From positions 28,367,934-28,431,933 of the forward strand of contig CM055113.1 in the NCBI GenBank assembly GCA_029204225.1: 64,000 nt of DNA, written 5' to 3'. The DNA is from Diphasiastrum complanatum (Eukaryota > Streptophyta > Lycopodiopsida > Lycopodiales > Lycopodiaceae). Numbering within the stretch: position 1 is the first letter of the stretch; the number at the start of each line of letters is the position of its first letter. The notes under the pieces are model-generated. The model searched no databases. It had not been told where the DNA came from and saw only the letters and a program-made list of their open reading frames with translations. The translations under genes were made by a program, and so were the position numbers. Below are positions 53,624 through 63,620 of this stretch, piece by piece.

Positions 53624-53875
53624 ATGAAGAGGTTCTTCCAGAGCGTGGAGCGTGATCAATCCTTCAAGAAAATGACAATCAAACCTCCCAATGATGCCGC
53701 TGCTGGTGCTGCTGCCGCCGCTCCAGAGCCTCCTGTGGATGGCGACGATGCGTGGAGGGAGCCTTCCAAGTTCATGAGCTGGAATGCCAATAGCTTGCTT
53801 CTCAGGCTAAAAAAAAATCGAGAGGAGCTGATGGGACTTGTACAGCGTCTCGATCCTGACATCATCGCTATCCAG
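53624..53875 (+). CDS. Exon 1 of an exonuclease III/AP-endonuclease-like gene
   Basis: 84 codons begin M-K-R-F-F-Q, pass an Ala/Pro-rich linker and enter the endonuclease/exonuclease/phosphatase fold at F-M-S-W-N-A-N (metal-binding Asn), continuing to L-D-P-D-I-I-A-I-Q. This matches the start of the plant APE1L-type proteins, DNA-repair enzymes that cut at abasic sites. The exon ends CAG|GT at 53875/53876, exactly before the place where the family has E-V-R with the catalytic Glu. Exon 2 was not found in the following 4 kb, nor recognised elsewhere on this strand. Either a very long intron filled with retroelements or a gene fragment. Confidence 0.75.
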
Positions 53876-55063
53876 GTTGGTTCGGAGTGGGATGATTGCT
53901 TGAATCTCAAAGTGCTGCAAAATTGGTTCTCTTCTATTCTGGCATGATGAGATTATCTGTTCAATTCTTGCTCTAGGATTGTAATGGAGATAGCGTCGAC
54001 TGTGTCGATGTTGTGTCGAGGTTAGCTTCAAAGCTAGTCTGCTCAAAATTGTATGTTTACGTATTGCGCTGCATTTTGTTCAGCTCGGATCCAAATAATG
54101 CTCTAAAATTTGTACGTCAGATGCATAAACTTCAATAGATTTAGTAGGACCAGCAAAGCGACATAATTTGAAGCTATAAGCTGCTCAATCAGAACTATTG
54201 ATTTTATACTAAATCCTCAGCAACCAAAGGGCTCGATATGACACTCCTTCGCCAGGAAAATATAGGCTCCAGGCAAGATGGAAGTTTAGAAAACAATCTA
54301 TCAACAGCAAGAATCTGATAAATCCGGTGGGCTTTCAGCTTCTAAAACTTAAAAAATTGCTTGCTACTGTGACTGCGAGAAGAGAGCCTATATACTTGCC
54401 AAACTTCTACAGAAACAACCGACAAGCCTAGCCTTCCTCTCTTTGAGGGTTGAAGTCAAATTTTTTGTTGCCAACCTAACCTACTATCTGCGTTGTTGGT
54501 TAGTAGCCACTTGTGATGGGTCAGGTGGCTAGTTAATTGACCGCTACTATGCTCTCAAGCGTCATGTTTCTTTTGAGCTCGCATTGTCCTACAATGAGAA
54601 CAGATGTCCCCGTGAAGGCTCTAACCGTCATATAGGTATGAGCATGCCAAAAGTGGCCAACATTAGGAAAATCAATAGACTCATAAATCTGGTACCAAGC
54701 AATTTGATTGTGTCTGTGCTATATACTTCATAAATAATATTCCTTTCAATTAAAGTATTGACATAGCGGTACCTTACCCTGGATATGACGTGTTTGAAAA
54801 TAATCTGGCCCAACACTATTACTGAGATCTCATTAATTGCATCTAATAGTTAGTAGATCTCTCAATGAGCGAAACTATATATACTTCACTTTTAATAGCA
54901 TCAACCCTTGTCATGTGGCAACATTGGCCCATCTAAACTTCCCATGTTGAAGATGAGGTCAATTAGAAAGGTATATTCATGGTCAACACAAGGCAGGATC
55001 CTACTTACAAAGAGAGAACTCTGTGATTTCTTTTCGTGCTTCAAGAAAAGTAATACACTTGAC

Positions 55064-55187
55064 TAGAATGATACAGTCTCTGTTGCGAAATCATTCTTAT
55101 CTATCATGACCACCATTGGTCTACTAAGATGATACAGTCTCTGTTGCGAAATCATTCTTATCTATCATGACCGCCATTGGTCTACTA
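55064..55187 (+). repeat. 61-bp tandem duplication
   Basis: Two adjacent near-identical copies containing GATACAGTCTCTGTTGCGAA, starting about 55064 and 55125. Confidence 0.92.
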
Positions 55188-55727
55188 GGATTTGTGAGTT
55201 TGAAAGAGAATGAAGTACACAAGGTTATATTGGGTAAAGAGAGTGAATAGCTTCTAGGGTTTCACCTTTGACAAAGGAGAGGCAATGAGGGTTAGAGGCC
55301 TTGGCAGACGACAACTATGTTAGAGGCTTTGGCACATCATATATACCTCCATTCCATTGATGGACTATTACCACCATATATGTCACAACTACAATACGAA
55401 CTTTGGAGATAATGGAGTCCCATACCACCAACATCTACTCCTTATCTTTCTCGCTCAATTAAGCATATGGCAAAGTACATACTATGATATAGAATGAGGA
55501 GATACTAGTGTCCCATACCACCAACATTTGCTTTGATCTTCTCAATAGTTCTAACAAGTAAACATGCGAGTGTTGTCATGCTATTATGCGTAGTTATTTG
55601 TTGATAAAGCGTGAAACTTCCTACCCATAAATAGGTTATTTATAGGGTATTACTCATGCACATAACTCCCATATACACTTCACACATATTAGTTGATTAC
55701 GATCAAACAAAACTATCTAGGTCTATC

Positions 55728-56318
55728 AAGAATCCATTTCTCAATATGTATCCATTGTTCGACCTCTTGTATTTGAAGGCTGTCATTGATCAATCTAAAT
55801 GGTATGACTAGGGATAGTGTCCATATAGGACGAATGTGTATCTTAGTTCAAATACGGATTTGATGATACCTCATCATTATCTACCGTCTACGCTTGTGAA
55901 ATCCCTCACAAGAAAACTTATCAAGTTATGTATTCTAAATAGTGTGTCTTGCATAGTCTACATACATGCGGATCATCGTGTCCTCCCCACATTTACATTT
56001 ATGATTTATATTGAGTGGGCATCTCATATTTCCCTTCCAACGTATCTCCCATGGGCTACCAATACACTTGACTCGTCTCAGTTGATCAAGATTGATTTGT
56101 GCCACAAAACCATCTCTCATTCTGTCCATAATCCATTTTTCAATTTCTTGATGGGATCCATGGTTCAACCTCTTGTTTTCGAAGGTTGTTAAATTGGAGC
56201 ATTGATGAATCTAAATTGTATGACTAGGGATTCACAGTGTCTATATCAAATTTTAGTGTGTATCTTAGCTCAAAATTGGATCTAGTGATGCCTTTAAGAT
56301 CTATGCTAGTGAAATTAC
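55728..56318 (+). repeat. Diverged direct repeat, about 185 bp, 400 bp apart
   Basis: Segments 55728-55910 and 56128-56318 share order and wording (ATCCATTT...CAA, GACTAGGGAT, GTGTATCTTAG) with many substitutions. Old duplication of unknown origin. Confidence 0.75.
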
Positions 56319-57821
56319 GTGGTGCGGTCATACCAACACTACTACACCGGATCCCATCAGAACGCTGCTATGGCTACCAAACAAAAAGATGGTTGGCAAG
56401 CAATTACTGAAGCTCTAGAATTCCATCAACATCATATGAATTTAGGGCATGAAAATTGATTTGTGGTAAGTCCACATTGAAATTCCTCAAAAGAACAACA
56501 ATGAGTTTTTTGATTGCAGCATTTGTTTCCCTCCTTATGAGAACTTGAAGCTTTGAATAGGATGATTTACTAAGCAATCACACCGGTGATTATTGACCAA
56601 CAATGTTAGGTTAATTGTAAGGGTCAAACTTCGCTTTTAAACCAATACTTACATTTACATCCAACTATCTTGCCATCAATTAGAGTTATGAAAAAACCTT
56701 ACCCTTTAGTTGTTACACATGGCTAGTGTGATGGATTAAATAGGTGAACAATTAACCTTTTGTCAAGAGAGACTAACAAATAGTAATCTTTATATTCTAC
56801 ACACTTATCCAATGATATGGTCATTGGTTTGAGCTTTAGTGACTCATTGCAATAGAGGAAAAAATGTGGAAAGAAGGTTGTGTAATCTTTTTCATGGAAA
56901 TAACATACTCACTTTTTTGTTAGTTCAAGTGACCGGTGAGATAATTAACCACCTATCAGTATGATCTTTGATTCTCCACTCATATCTAGTTCAATTGTGA
57001 AGTTGTTTCCCATTCAAGATTTCCATCTCTAGCATCTTTGACTAATTGTTCTTGATTTAGACTTCATCATTAGTGTCCACCTATAATTGATCATGAGCTG
57101 TTCCGAGTTCCATGTCAATTAATACATAACAACACTTGGCTTCCCCAACCTATTGTTAGATGTAAAACTAGTCATAGTTAGTCAGGGATGTAGCACTATT
57201 GAGGATGAAATTTGACACTTCAAAAGAGGTTCATATGGCATATCAATGTGCTAAAAGAGGAAAGGATACTAATAATGCAAGTTACTCACAAAGAATGAGG
57301 GTTGTATAAGAACATTAAGATCTTATAGGATGAGTGAAGGGAATCCAGGTCCACATAGTTGTGTCGAACTGTGGTTCGTTCAAAGAACCGCGGTTGGAAC
57401 TACCGGTTCAAATTGGCCCTGTTCGAATAGTTTTTTTTGGTTCGAACCGGAAAAAAAATGGTTTGAATTGTTCTAGAAGAAGAAAGAAAATATTAATGTC
57501 TTTTCCTTGCCAATAGGCATATAAGACAAAAAAGTAAATATCAAGTGTGTCACGTGTGGTACAATGGGAGCATGTGAAACGTCTCCATAACAATAAAGAA
57601 AAGAATATGTACTACAATTGCAATGATAAAGTACATCTAATGTAAGAGAGTTAGACTGCCAATATAAGGCAAGTGAAAATGGTACATCTCGCTATCATCG
57701 AATATTGCTGCTACCAAAGAAAGATGTGATGGGGATAACGCTTGGAGGTGGTCTCGATAAGTGCTGCTATTGTCGCCTAGGAGGTCGTCTAGAGGATTGT
57801 CATGGGAGCGCACATTTTCCA

Positions 57822-57824
<3 letters not shown>

Positions 57825-57876
<52 letters not shown>
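57825..57876 (+). repeat. (GA)n tract
   Basis: About 52 bp of GA dinucleotide, 120 bp before the 3' tail of the LINE. Confidence 0.95.
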
Positions 57877-57879
<3 letters not shown>

Positions 57880-58113
57880 AGAATTAGAATTATTATTATT
57901 AACGTCTTTTGGTGCCCAGGGGCACATAAGACAAAAGAGAGTACAAAATGTGAGAAGCATTGTCCGCATAAGGACTTATTTACCAATGAAAAGACAGTAA
58001 AACTAAAACTAAAATATCGATCTCTCTGTCTCTAAGAGAAAAAGTATCCAAGCTTGACCACCAGCTGGTGAGGGTACAAAGCAAGAGCTTAACCACCTGC
58101 TCCGCGGAGGAAA

Positions 58114-61100
58114 CTAGCTACGAGCAAGCCGAAAGTAATGAGTGATGGTAGTAGTGGGTCGTGATGTAGGCTGGTGGGAGGCGTATGAATATCTAGTAGC
58201 ACTGGATCGAGCCGAAACTCTCTGTGTCTTCGATCTTCGGACGGGGACGTCAAAATCCGCAACCGAAATATCCACTCTGTCTCGCTTCTGGAAGAACTGA
58301 GTAATGTGAGCCTGACTGGAATCCATATCTGAGAGCGTAGGTAGAAGTGAAGCTCGTAAAATATACATCTCTCTCAAAAGAAGACCCACACATCTAGCGT
58401 CTGGATACTCGAGGAAGGAGCTCAACGTGAGGGGAATATCTCGGTATAAACAATGGTATCGTCCTCTAATCTCATAGTATACTGGGCAGCGAAAGATGAA
58501 ATGAAACTCATCTTCCACCTCCTGAAGAGAACAGAGCTGACATATCCGCTGCAATCTGGGAGTGTCTGTGTATCTACCTGTCTCGATAGCAAGCTGATGA
58601 GAAGAGACTCGAAGCTGTCCTATACGATATCTCAGACCAAAAGATAGCGTCTGTGTAAGATAAACTGGAAGAATAAGCAAGCCCGAAACGTCCAGCCGTA
58701 AAAGATGTGTGCCATAATAATGTAGCTTGACCCTATCTGGATCAGGATGTGACCATATAGTGCGTATGTAGCTCCGGTAGATCTGCTGTCTGATATAAGC
58801 ATGGGTTCCATTCGGAAGATCAAGTGCGGATAAACCCCAAGTCTGAAGAAGGGCTGAGACACTGCGATACCAAGAGTGCTTGGCTCCCTGATCCGCAATG
58901 GTACAAGATGAAGTGAGAGCAGCAACAATGTATCTGGAGGTATCTAGATCTGATACCCTGTGAAGAAAGGTGATGATCTGAAACATAGCACCAACAACTA
59001 ATGGAGGAGAAGCAAACTCGGCTAGTATGATATCATGTGGTACTGAGGGCTTAGCCCGGATTATCCTACTGAGCATGAGAATCTGGATACGAGTAAGATC
59101 TCTCCATGTATCGCGTGATAAATCAGGGCACCAAGTCTCAACCGAATATAGCACAACTGGGGAGACAGTAGCAGAAAATAGTAGGCATCTGGTAGCAGGA
59201 TCCTGCACATAATAAGTAGAGCAAAATCTCTCCATATGCACAAGAGCGGTATGCCCCTTGCGGAGCCTGGCGGTGGCTGCTGGTCGAAAAGTGAGTAGCG
59301 GACCAGAGAAAAGAACTCCCAGATAGGTGTAGGAGGTCACGATCTCAATCGGTAGCCCGTCATAATAGAAAATCACATCTCTCATATGCTGTCTGTTGGT
59401 GTTAAACACCATAATCTTAGTCTTCTTAAGGTTAACCGTCAATCCCCAACGCTGGCAAAAGTGATGTAAAGCAGAAAGGTGACTCTGTAAACCAGCTGCA
59501 GAGGATGAGAGGAGAACCACATCATCAGCGTACAAGAGAATGGGGATAATAATGTCTGCTAGGGGACAGCCCTCTCCACCTTCCTCGCGAATAATCCTCT
59601 CGAGGTCATCTATATATAGTGCAAAAAGAGTGGGTGATAAGGGGCAACCCTGCTTCACACCAATGGTAGAATGTATCTGTGAGGACCAGCCACTACCATC
59701 TCTGAAACGTGCCAAGACTCGCTCATATAAAGTAATGATCGCAGCAATAGTATCCTCTGAAAAGCCAAGTGAAGACAGTCTCTGGAAAAGAAGATGTCGT
59801 GGAACAGAGTCAAAAGCTTTGCGAAAATCCACAAAGCAACAGTAAATTCTCTGTTTCCGATGTCGAGCCTCCTCAATAATGCATCTCAAAATGAAGATCT
59901 GGTCTGAAGTAGAATATCCCGGTCTGAAACCAGCTTGACCCATAGCGTGTAAACCCTCAGTTTCAGCAAAAGATCCAGTAACTGTCTGTAGTATAGAGCC
60001 ATATATCTTAGCCAGAGTGTGGCCAATCATAATGGTGCGGTAGTTTCCTACATTCATGGGATCACCTGCCTTGAGGATGGGGTGAAGGATATTAGTACAC
60101 CAAGCCGTAGGAAAACCAGAAATAACAGCTGTGTTAAAAACATCAGCAATGTAAGGGGAGATGAGATGTGCTATGGGCTTTAGGAAGTCTACACTTAAGG
60201 AGTCATAGTCAGTGGCTTTATTTAGTTTGGCATGTTTAATGGCGTTTTCAACCATGTCAGGGGTGAAAAGTGAGCAGTGGTCAGGTCTCGGTGAGAGTGA
60301 GGTAGGAGGAGAGTCCGTGGTATATAACTCCGTGGCATACTCGATCCAGGATTCGATGGCTATGGGGGCCAATGTTGAAGAGTGTCTGGTGAAATGTTTC
60401 CAGAAAAAAGAGGAGGAGGGTGAATCTAAAGAGTTGATCATTTTTTGGCAGAGTGATTGTAGGTACTTGATCTTCTTTGTTCTGGTGGTTCTATGATATT
60501 CTTTCTGGCATTGTTTGAGTGTGGCAGGGGAGTGTGACCTGGCATATGTCACATGATTGTGAAGAGAGCGGCATTCTGCATCATACCATCTGTTGTGAAC
60601 ACTTCTGTGAGATGATGTCGTTTTGGTGGGGAAGGATGAGGAAGCAGCAGCTAAGAGGGATGTAGAGAGAAAAGTGGCTTGCTGGTCAATTGGTGCCATG
60701 AACGGGAAGTTAGCGAGTAGTTGGGATAAGATTGTGGTGTAATTAGTGAATCCAGATTGGGTGAAAGGAATACGTTTATGAGTGGGAAGAGAGCAAGAAA
60801 CTTGCAAAGAAGAGGTTATGTGACCAAGTGAGATGTGTAAGAGTGAGTGATCGGAAATGGTAGGGGGTGTAATGGAGAAATCAGAAATGTGAGAGATCAA
60901 AGCAGGTGATCCAATGAAGTAGTCGACCACACTATGTCCTCCACCATGAGGATAGCATGTATATGCTGATGAGGAAGGCCACTGTGTGAGGCCATTCAAA
61001 ATGGCAAGAGCGTGTGTCTCTGCTAGAGTGATCAACTGCTCCCCGAAAGATGTAGCTGGAGTGTCTGCATCCTGTGATACCCGGTCTAGCCCCATATCCA

Positions 61101-61617
61101 AAGGGTAAAGCCTGAGAAGATCCGTAGCTGCATGAAATTCGGTTTGTCTAGAGCTTGTGCGGGCGTTGAAATCACCTGCTAGTAAAATGGCACCCTGCTG
61201 AGAAAAGATAGCAATATCATCTGAGAGAGCCTGAAAAGGGTCCCCGCCAAACTCAGCAAACACTGAGGTCTGTGGAGCAAAATAGCATACAGCTATATAG
61301 ATGTCCTGAGGTAATCCCAATAGTGAGCCAATAATGTGTAACCAAATATAGCGAGCGTATGGATCTTGTTTAACCATCTGAACTGTGGTGTCTCTGTATA
61401 AACAAGCTACTCCTCCAGATCCTTGACAAGTTTTTCCCCTAACAAATGGACGAAAAGCAGAATGCCAAGAGTACTCCTGTATATTTGGAAGAGGATGATA
61501 TAAGGACTCATGAGTTTCAGCCAACAACAAAATGTCGCATTTTCTAATAAAATCAGCAAAGTCTCCGGCTGATGACGAAGATAAAAAACCATTACAATTC
61601 CAGAAGCCAAGTCTCAA
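58114..61617 (-). CDS. LINE ORF2: endonuclease and reverse transcriptase
   Basis: 1167 codons without a stop. Numbering from 61617: AP-type endonuclease with W-N-C-N-G (6-10), L-L-A-E-T-H-E (31-37) and a G-D-F-N-A-R motif near 148; then RT with F-R-P-G-Y-S-T, V-D-F-R-K-A-F-D, G-V-K-Q-G-C-P-L-S-P and Y-A-D-D starting at 696; a Cys-His cluster C-Q-L-C...H-F-I-F-R-C near 1025-1050. The codon at 61617 is TTG and the first ATG codes for residue 81, inside the endonuclease, so this start is not a normal one. Upstream the frame runs back 16 codons to the TAG that ends ORF1. It would nick target DNA and copy its own RNA there. Confidence 0.85.
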   Translation of the reverse strand: MRLGFWNCNGFLSSSSAGDFADFIRKCDILLLAETHESLYHPLPNIQEYSWHSAFRPFVRGKTCQGSGGVACLYRDTTVQMVKQDPYARYIWLHIIGSLLGLPQDIYIAVCYFAPQTSVFAEFGGDPFQALSDDIAIFSQQGAILLAGDFNARTSSRQTEFHAATDLLRLYPLDMGLDRVSQDADTPATSFGEQLITLAETHALAILNGLTQWPSSSAYTCYPHGGGHSVVDYFIGSPALISHISDFSITPPTISDHSLLHISLGHITSSLQVSCSLPTHKRIPFTQSGFTNYTTILSQLLANFPFMAPIDQQATFLSTSLLAAASSSFPTKTTSSHRSVHNRWYDAECRSLHNHVTYARSHSPATLKQCQKEYHRTTRTKKIKYLQSLCQKMINSLDSPSSSFFWKHFTRHSSTLAPIAIESWIEYATELYTTDSPPTSLSPRPDHCSLFTPDMVENAIKHAKLNKATDYDSLSVDFLKPIAHLISPYIADVFNTAVISGFPTAWCTNILHPILKAGDPMNVGNYRTIMIGHTLAKIYGSILQTVTGSFAETEGLHAMGQAGFRPGYSTSDQIFILRCIIEEARHRKQRIYCCFVDFRKAFDSVPRHLLFQRLSSLGFSEDTIAAIITLYERVLARFRDGSGWSSQIHSTIGVKQGCPLSPTLFALYIDDLERIIREEGGEGCPLADIIIPILLYADDVVLLSSSAAGLQSHLSALHHFCQRWGLTVNLKKTKIMVFNTNRQHMRDVIFYYDGLPIEIVTSYTYLGVLFSGPLLTFRPAATARLRKGHTALVHMERFCSTYYVQDPATRCLLFSATVSPVVLYSVETWCPDLSRDTWRDLTRIQILMLSRIIRAKPSVPHDIILAEFASPPLVVGAMFQIITFLHRVSDLDTSRYIVAALTSSCTIADQGAKHSWYRSVSALLQTWGLSALDLPNGTHAYIRQQIYRSYIRTIWSHPDPDRVKLHYYGTHLLRLDVSGLLILPVYLTQTLSFGLRYRIGQLRVSSHQLAIETGRYTDTPRLQRICQLCSLQEVEDEFHFIFRCPVYYEIRGRYHCLYRDIPLTLSSFLEYPDARCVGLLLREMYILRASLLPTLSDMDSSQAHITQFFQKRDRVDISVADFDVPVRRSKTQRVSARSSATRYSYASHQPTSRPTTTITHYFRLARS

Positions 61618-61665
61618 ATTGGTAGGGGATCTCGGGTAGCTTCTATATCCGGGGGCCCCTAGTTC

Positions 61666-62157
61666 CTATTGTGGAAGGTCGAAAAATCTCGGTTTCCCGT
61701 CAATAAAAACAACCCTTTGCCCTTTCTCTTTCGCTTCAAGGATAATCTTTTTTCTTGCCAACCATTGAGTATTTGTTAAGTCATCATCCATATAAATGAA
61801 AGTACCTTTAAGCTTTGCCCTAAGCCGAAGGGCAGCATTGCGTTGTGAAAGCGAGCGGAACTTGATAAACAAAACATTGTCATCAAATTTACTACGCCAA
61901 GCAGTATCAAAACCATCAGCCACATGAGATAACTTGGAAATGAGCAAATCCGTAGCTTCTTCCAACGGTTTTCCACCATTGGCAATGCCTCTTACTCTAA
62001 TGTTAAAGGCTTTTTTGGCCCTTCTGGCTTGTTCACCCAAAACTGTCTCCAAATCGTTTTCCTTCGGAAAAGATGAAATCTGAGAGTGATTACCTTGCTT
62101 AAGGATCGATGTCGTTTCTTCAACCTGTTTTGCGAGTGATGAGAGTTTGCTGCCCAT
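61666..62157 (-). CDS. LINE ORF1, RNA-binding-type protein
   Basis: 163 codons from an ATG at 62157. The first 55 residues are polar and heptad-like (possible coiled coil), followed by F-N-I-R-V-R-G-I, an aromatic F-D-T-A-W segment, F-I-K-F-R-S-L near residue 100 and Y-M-D-D-D-L-T; it ends F-F-D-L-P-Q before TAG. The order resembles the RRM-like core of plant L1-type ORF1 proteins, which bind the element RNA. The frame is open upstream to 62202, so the true start may be missing. A divergent homologue lies at 63621-64000 on the other strand. Confidence 0.75.
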   Translation of the reverse strand: MGSKLSSLAKQVEETTSILKQGNHSQISSFPKENDLETVLGEQARRAKKAFNIRVRGIANGGKPLEEATDLLISKLSHVADGFDTAWRSKFDDNVLFIKFRSLSQRNAALRLRAKLKGTFIYMDDDLTNTQWLARKKIILEAKEKGQRVVFIDGKPRFFDLPQ

Positions 62158-62202
62158 ATCATCCGGTTTGAAGAGTGCTTGGTCGAGGATTTTGAGCCTG
62201 TA

Positions 62203-63620
62203 TTATCCAAGCAAACCCCAGTGGTTGAGGGTCAGTTGACTCAAGGATTCAAATGGAAACAGTATTCCATTCAGGATGAGTACTTGCTCTATAGAGATAG
62301 AGTATGTGTCCCCAATTCAGAGGATTATAGGCAGCAGGTCCTATATGAGTGTCATAACAATCCTAGTGCGGGGCACCCAGGCATACAGAAGACCTATGAG
62401 CTTCTTCGTAGGCAATTTTTCTGGCCCAGTATGAAAAAGGACGTCCAGCAATATGTAACCAGTTGCCATAAATGTCAAGGAAATAAAGCAGAGCGTTTAA
62501 AGGCAAGAGGGTTGTTACAACCCTTACATGTACCAGCTGGTAAATGGGAGAGTATCTCCATCGATTTTATAGTAAGCCTGCCTAAAACCCAAAAGGTTAA
62601 TGACGCTATATGGGTCACGGTTGACCGTCTGACCAAAATGGCTCACTTTATTCCGACCAAAACAACCATCAGAGCTCCAGAGTTAGCGAGGTTGTTTGTA
62701 GACGGGCTATTTCAATTGTACGGTCTACCTTCCAGCATAGTCAGCGACCGGGACAGTAAGTTTAATGGAAATTTTTGGAGGGCAGTATTCCATCATCTCC
62801 ATACTAAACTTAATATGAGTACCACTGACCATCCACAGACGGACGGTCAAACAGAGAGGGTAGATCAGGTGCTGGAGGATATGCTTTGGGCATACGTCAG
62901 CAAGAAGCAGACTAATTGGGAGGAGTATCTCTCGATATTAGAGTTTGCTTATAACAGTACCAAACATTCAGCTACGGGATACAACCCCTTTATGCTGATG
63001 TACGGTTTTCAGCCACGCTCACCCACAGCTATAGGGTTTAAAGAAGAAAAAGTTGAAGCAGCCAGAAACTTTTTAGAGGACCTAAACCAGATGATAGAAC
63101 ATGCTAAGCGTAGCATTAGGCAATCCCAGGATCGAGCCAGGTATTATGCAGATCCACGCAGACGGGATGTGCAGTTCTCCGCTGGTGAGAAAGTCTACTT
63201 GAGAGTTCCAATTGACTCTAAAACCCTCAAATCAGAAGTGTGTGCTAAGTTGTCTCCTAGGTATTGTGGTCCCTTTACCATCAGTAGGAGACTAGGCGAG
63301 GTCACCTATGAACTAGAACTCCCACACAGTAGTAAGGTTTTTCCAGTCTTTCATGTAAGCCAGTTACGAAAGGCCTTAGCCAGATCAAAAAATCTGGTAG
63401 GGGACAGTGTTCTTGTTCTCCCATTGGATTCTCAGCAACCTCCACATGAGCCAGAGGAGATTCTTGATAGTAGAGAGACACAGACTCGTCATACTCTATA
63501 CCGAGAATATCTGGTCAAGTGGAATGATCAGCCTGTTGAGAATGCCACTTGGGAAAGAGGCAGCGTCCTTCGAAAGATTTTTCCAGACTTTGTCTTAGAG
63601 TCATCTCAGCCACCATTTAG
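62203..63620 (+). CDS. Chromodomain Ty3/gypsy integrase, open frame
   Basis: About 470 codons without a stop. The zinc-binding domain has H-x-x-x-S-A-G-H-P and C-H-K-C near residues 60-105 of the frame; catalytic acidic residues lie at S-I-D-F-I-V, V-S-D-R-D-S-K and V-D-Q-V-L-E-D; a P-R-Y-C-G-P-F segment follows; and the end holds a chromodomain (Y-L-V-K-W-N-D...T-W-E). The frame begins without an ATG and lacks protease, RT and RNase H, so it is a 5'-truncated pol. It is flanked on both sides by LINE ORF1 sequence and has no LTR or purine tract after it. Frame continuation to 63726 is in LINE-derived DNA. In intact elements it inserts the cDNA, with the chromodomain guiding it to chromatin marks. 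Confidence 0.88.

Larger units (their letters stand above)
53876..57824 (+). other. Putative intron 1 or intergenic sequence
   Basis: No coding exon recognised. It contains a 61-bp tandem duplication (55064-55187), diverged direct repeats (55728-55910 and 56128-56318), and a pair of similar words around 57495-57535 and 57899-57945 (GTCTTTT ... CATATAAGACAAAA) flanking the GA tract at 57825. Confidence 0.45.
57999..62202 (-). mobile_element. LINE with intact ORF2 and ORF1, in frame across one UAG
   Basis: Non-LTR retrotransposon on the minus strand. ORF1 (about 62157-61666) and ORF2 (61665-58114) share one frame, separated by a single TAG at 61668-61666. ORF2 has no other stop. The 3' end shows a short TTTTAG-type repeat (58014-57999) instead of poly(A). 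The 5' side is cut near 62202, where the frame meets a stop and plus-strand gypsy sequence begins. The lack of decay suggests fairly recent insertion. Confidence 0.82.

Noticed and set aside
62179-62202. Start of the gypsy integrase frame at 62179
   Set aside because: There is no ATG, and these bases match the LINE ORF1 frame on the other strand; the gypsy part begins about 62203.
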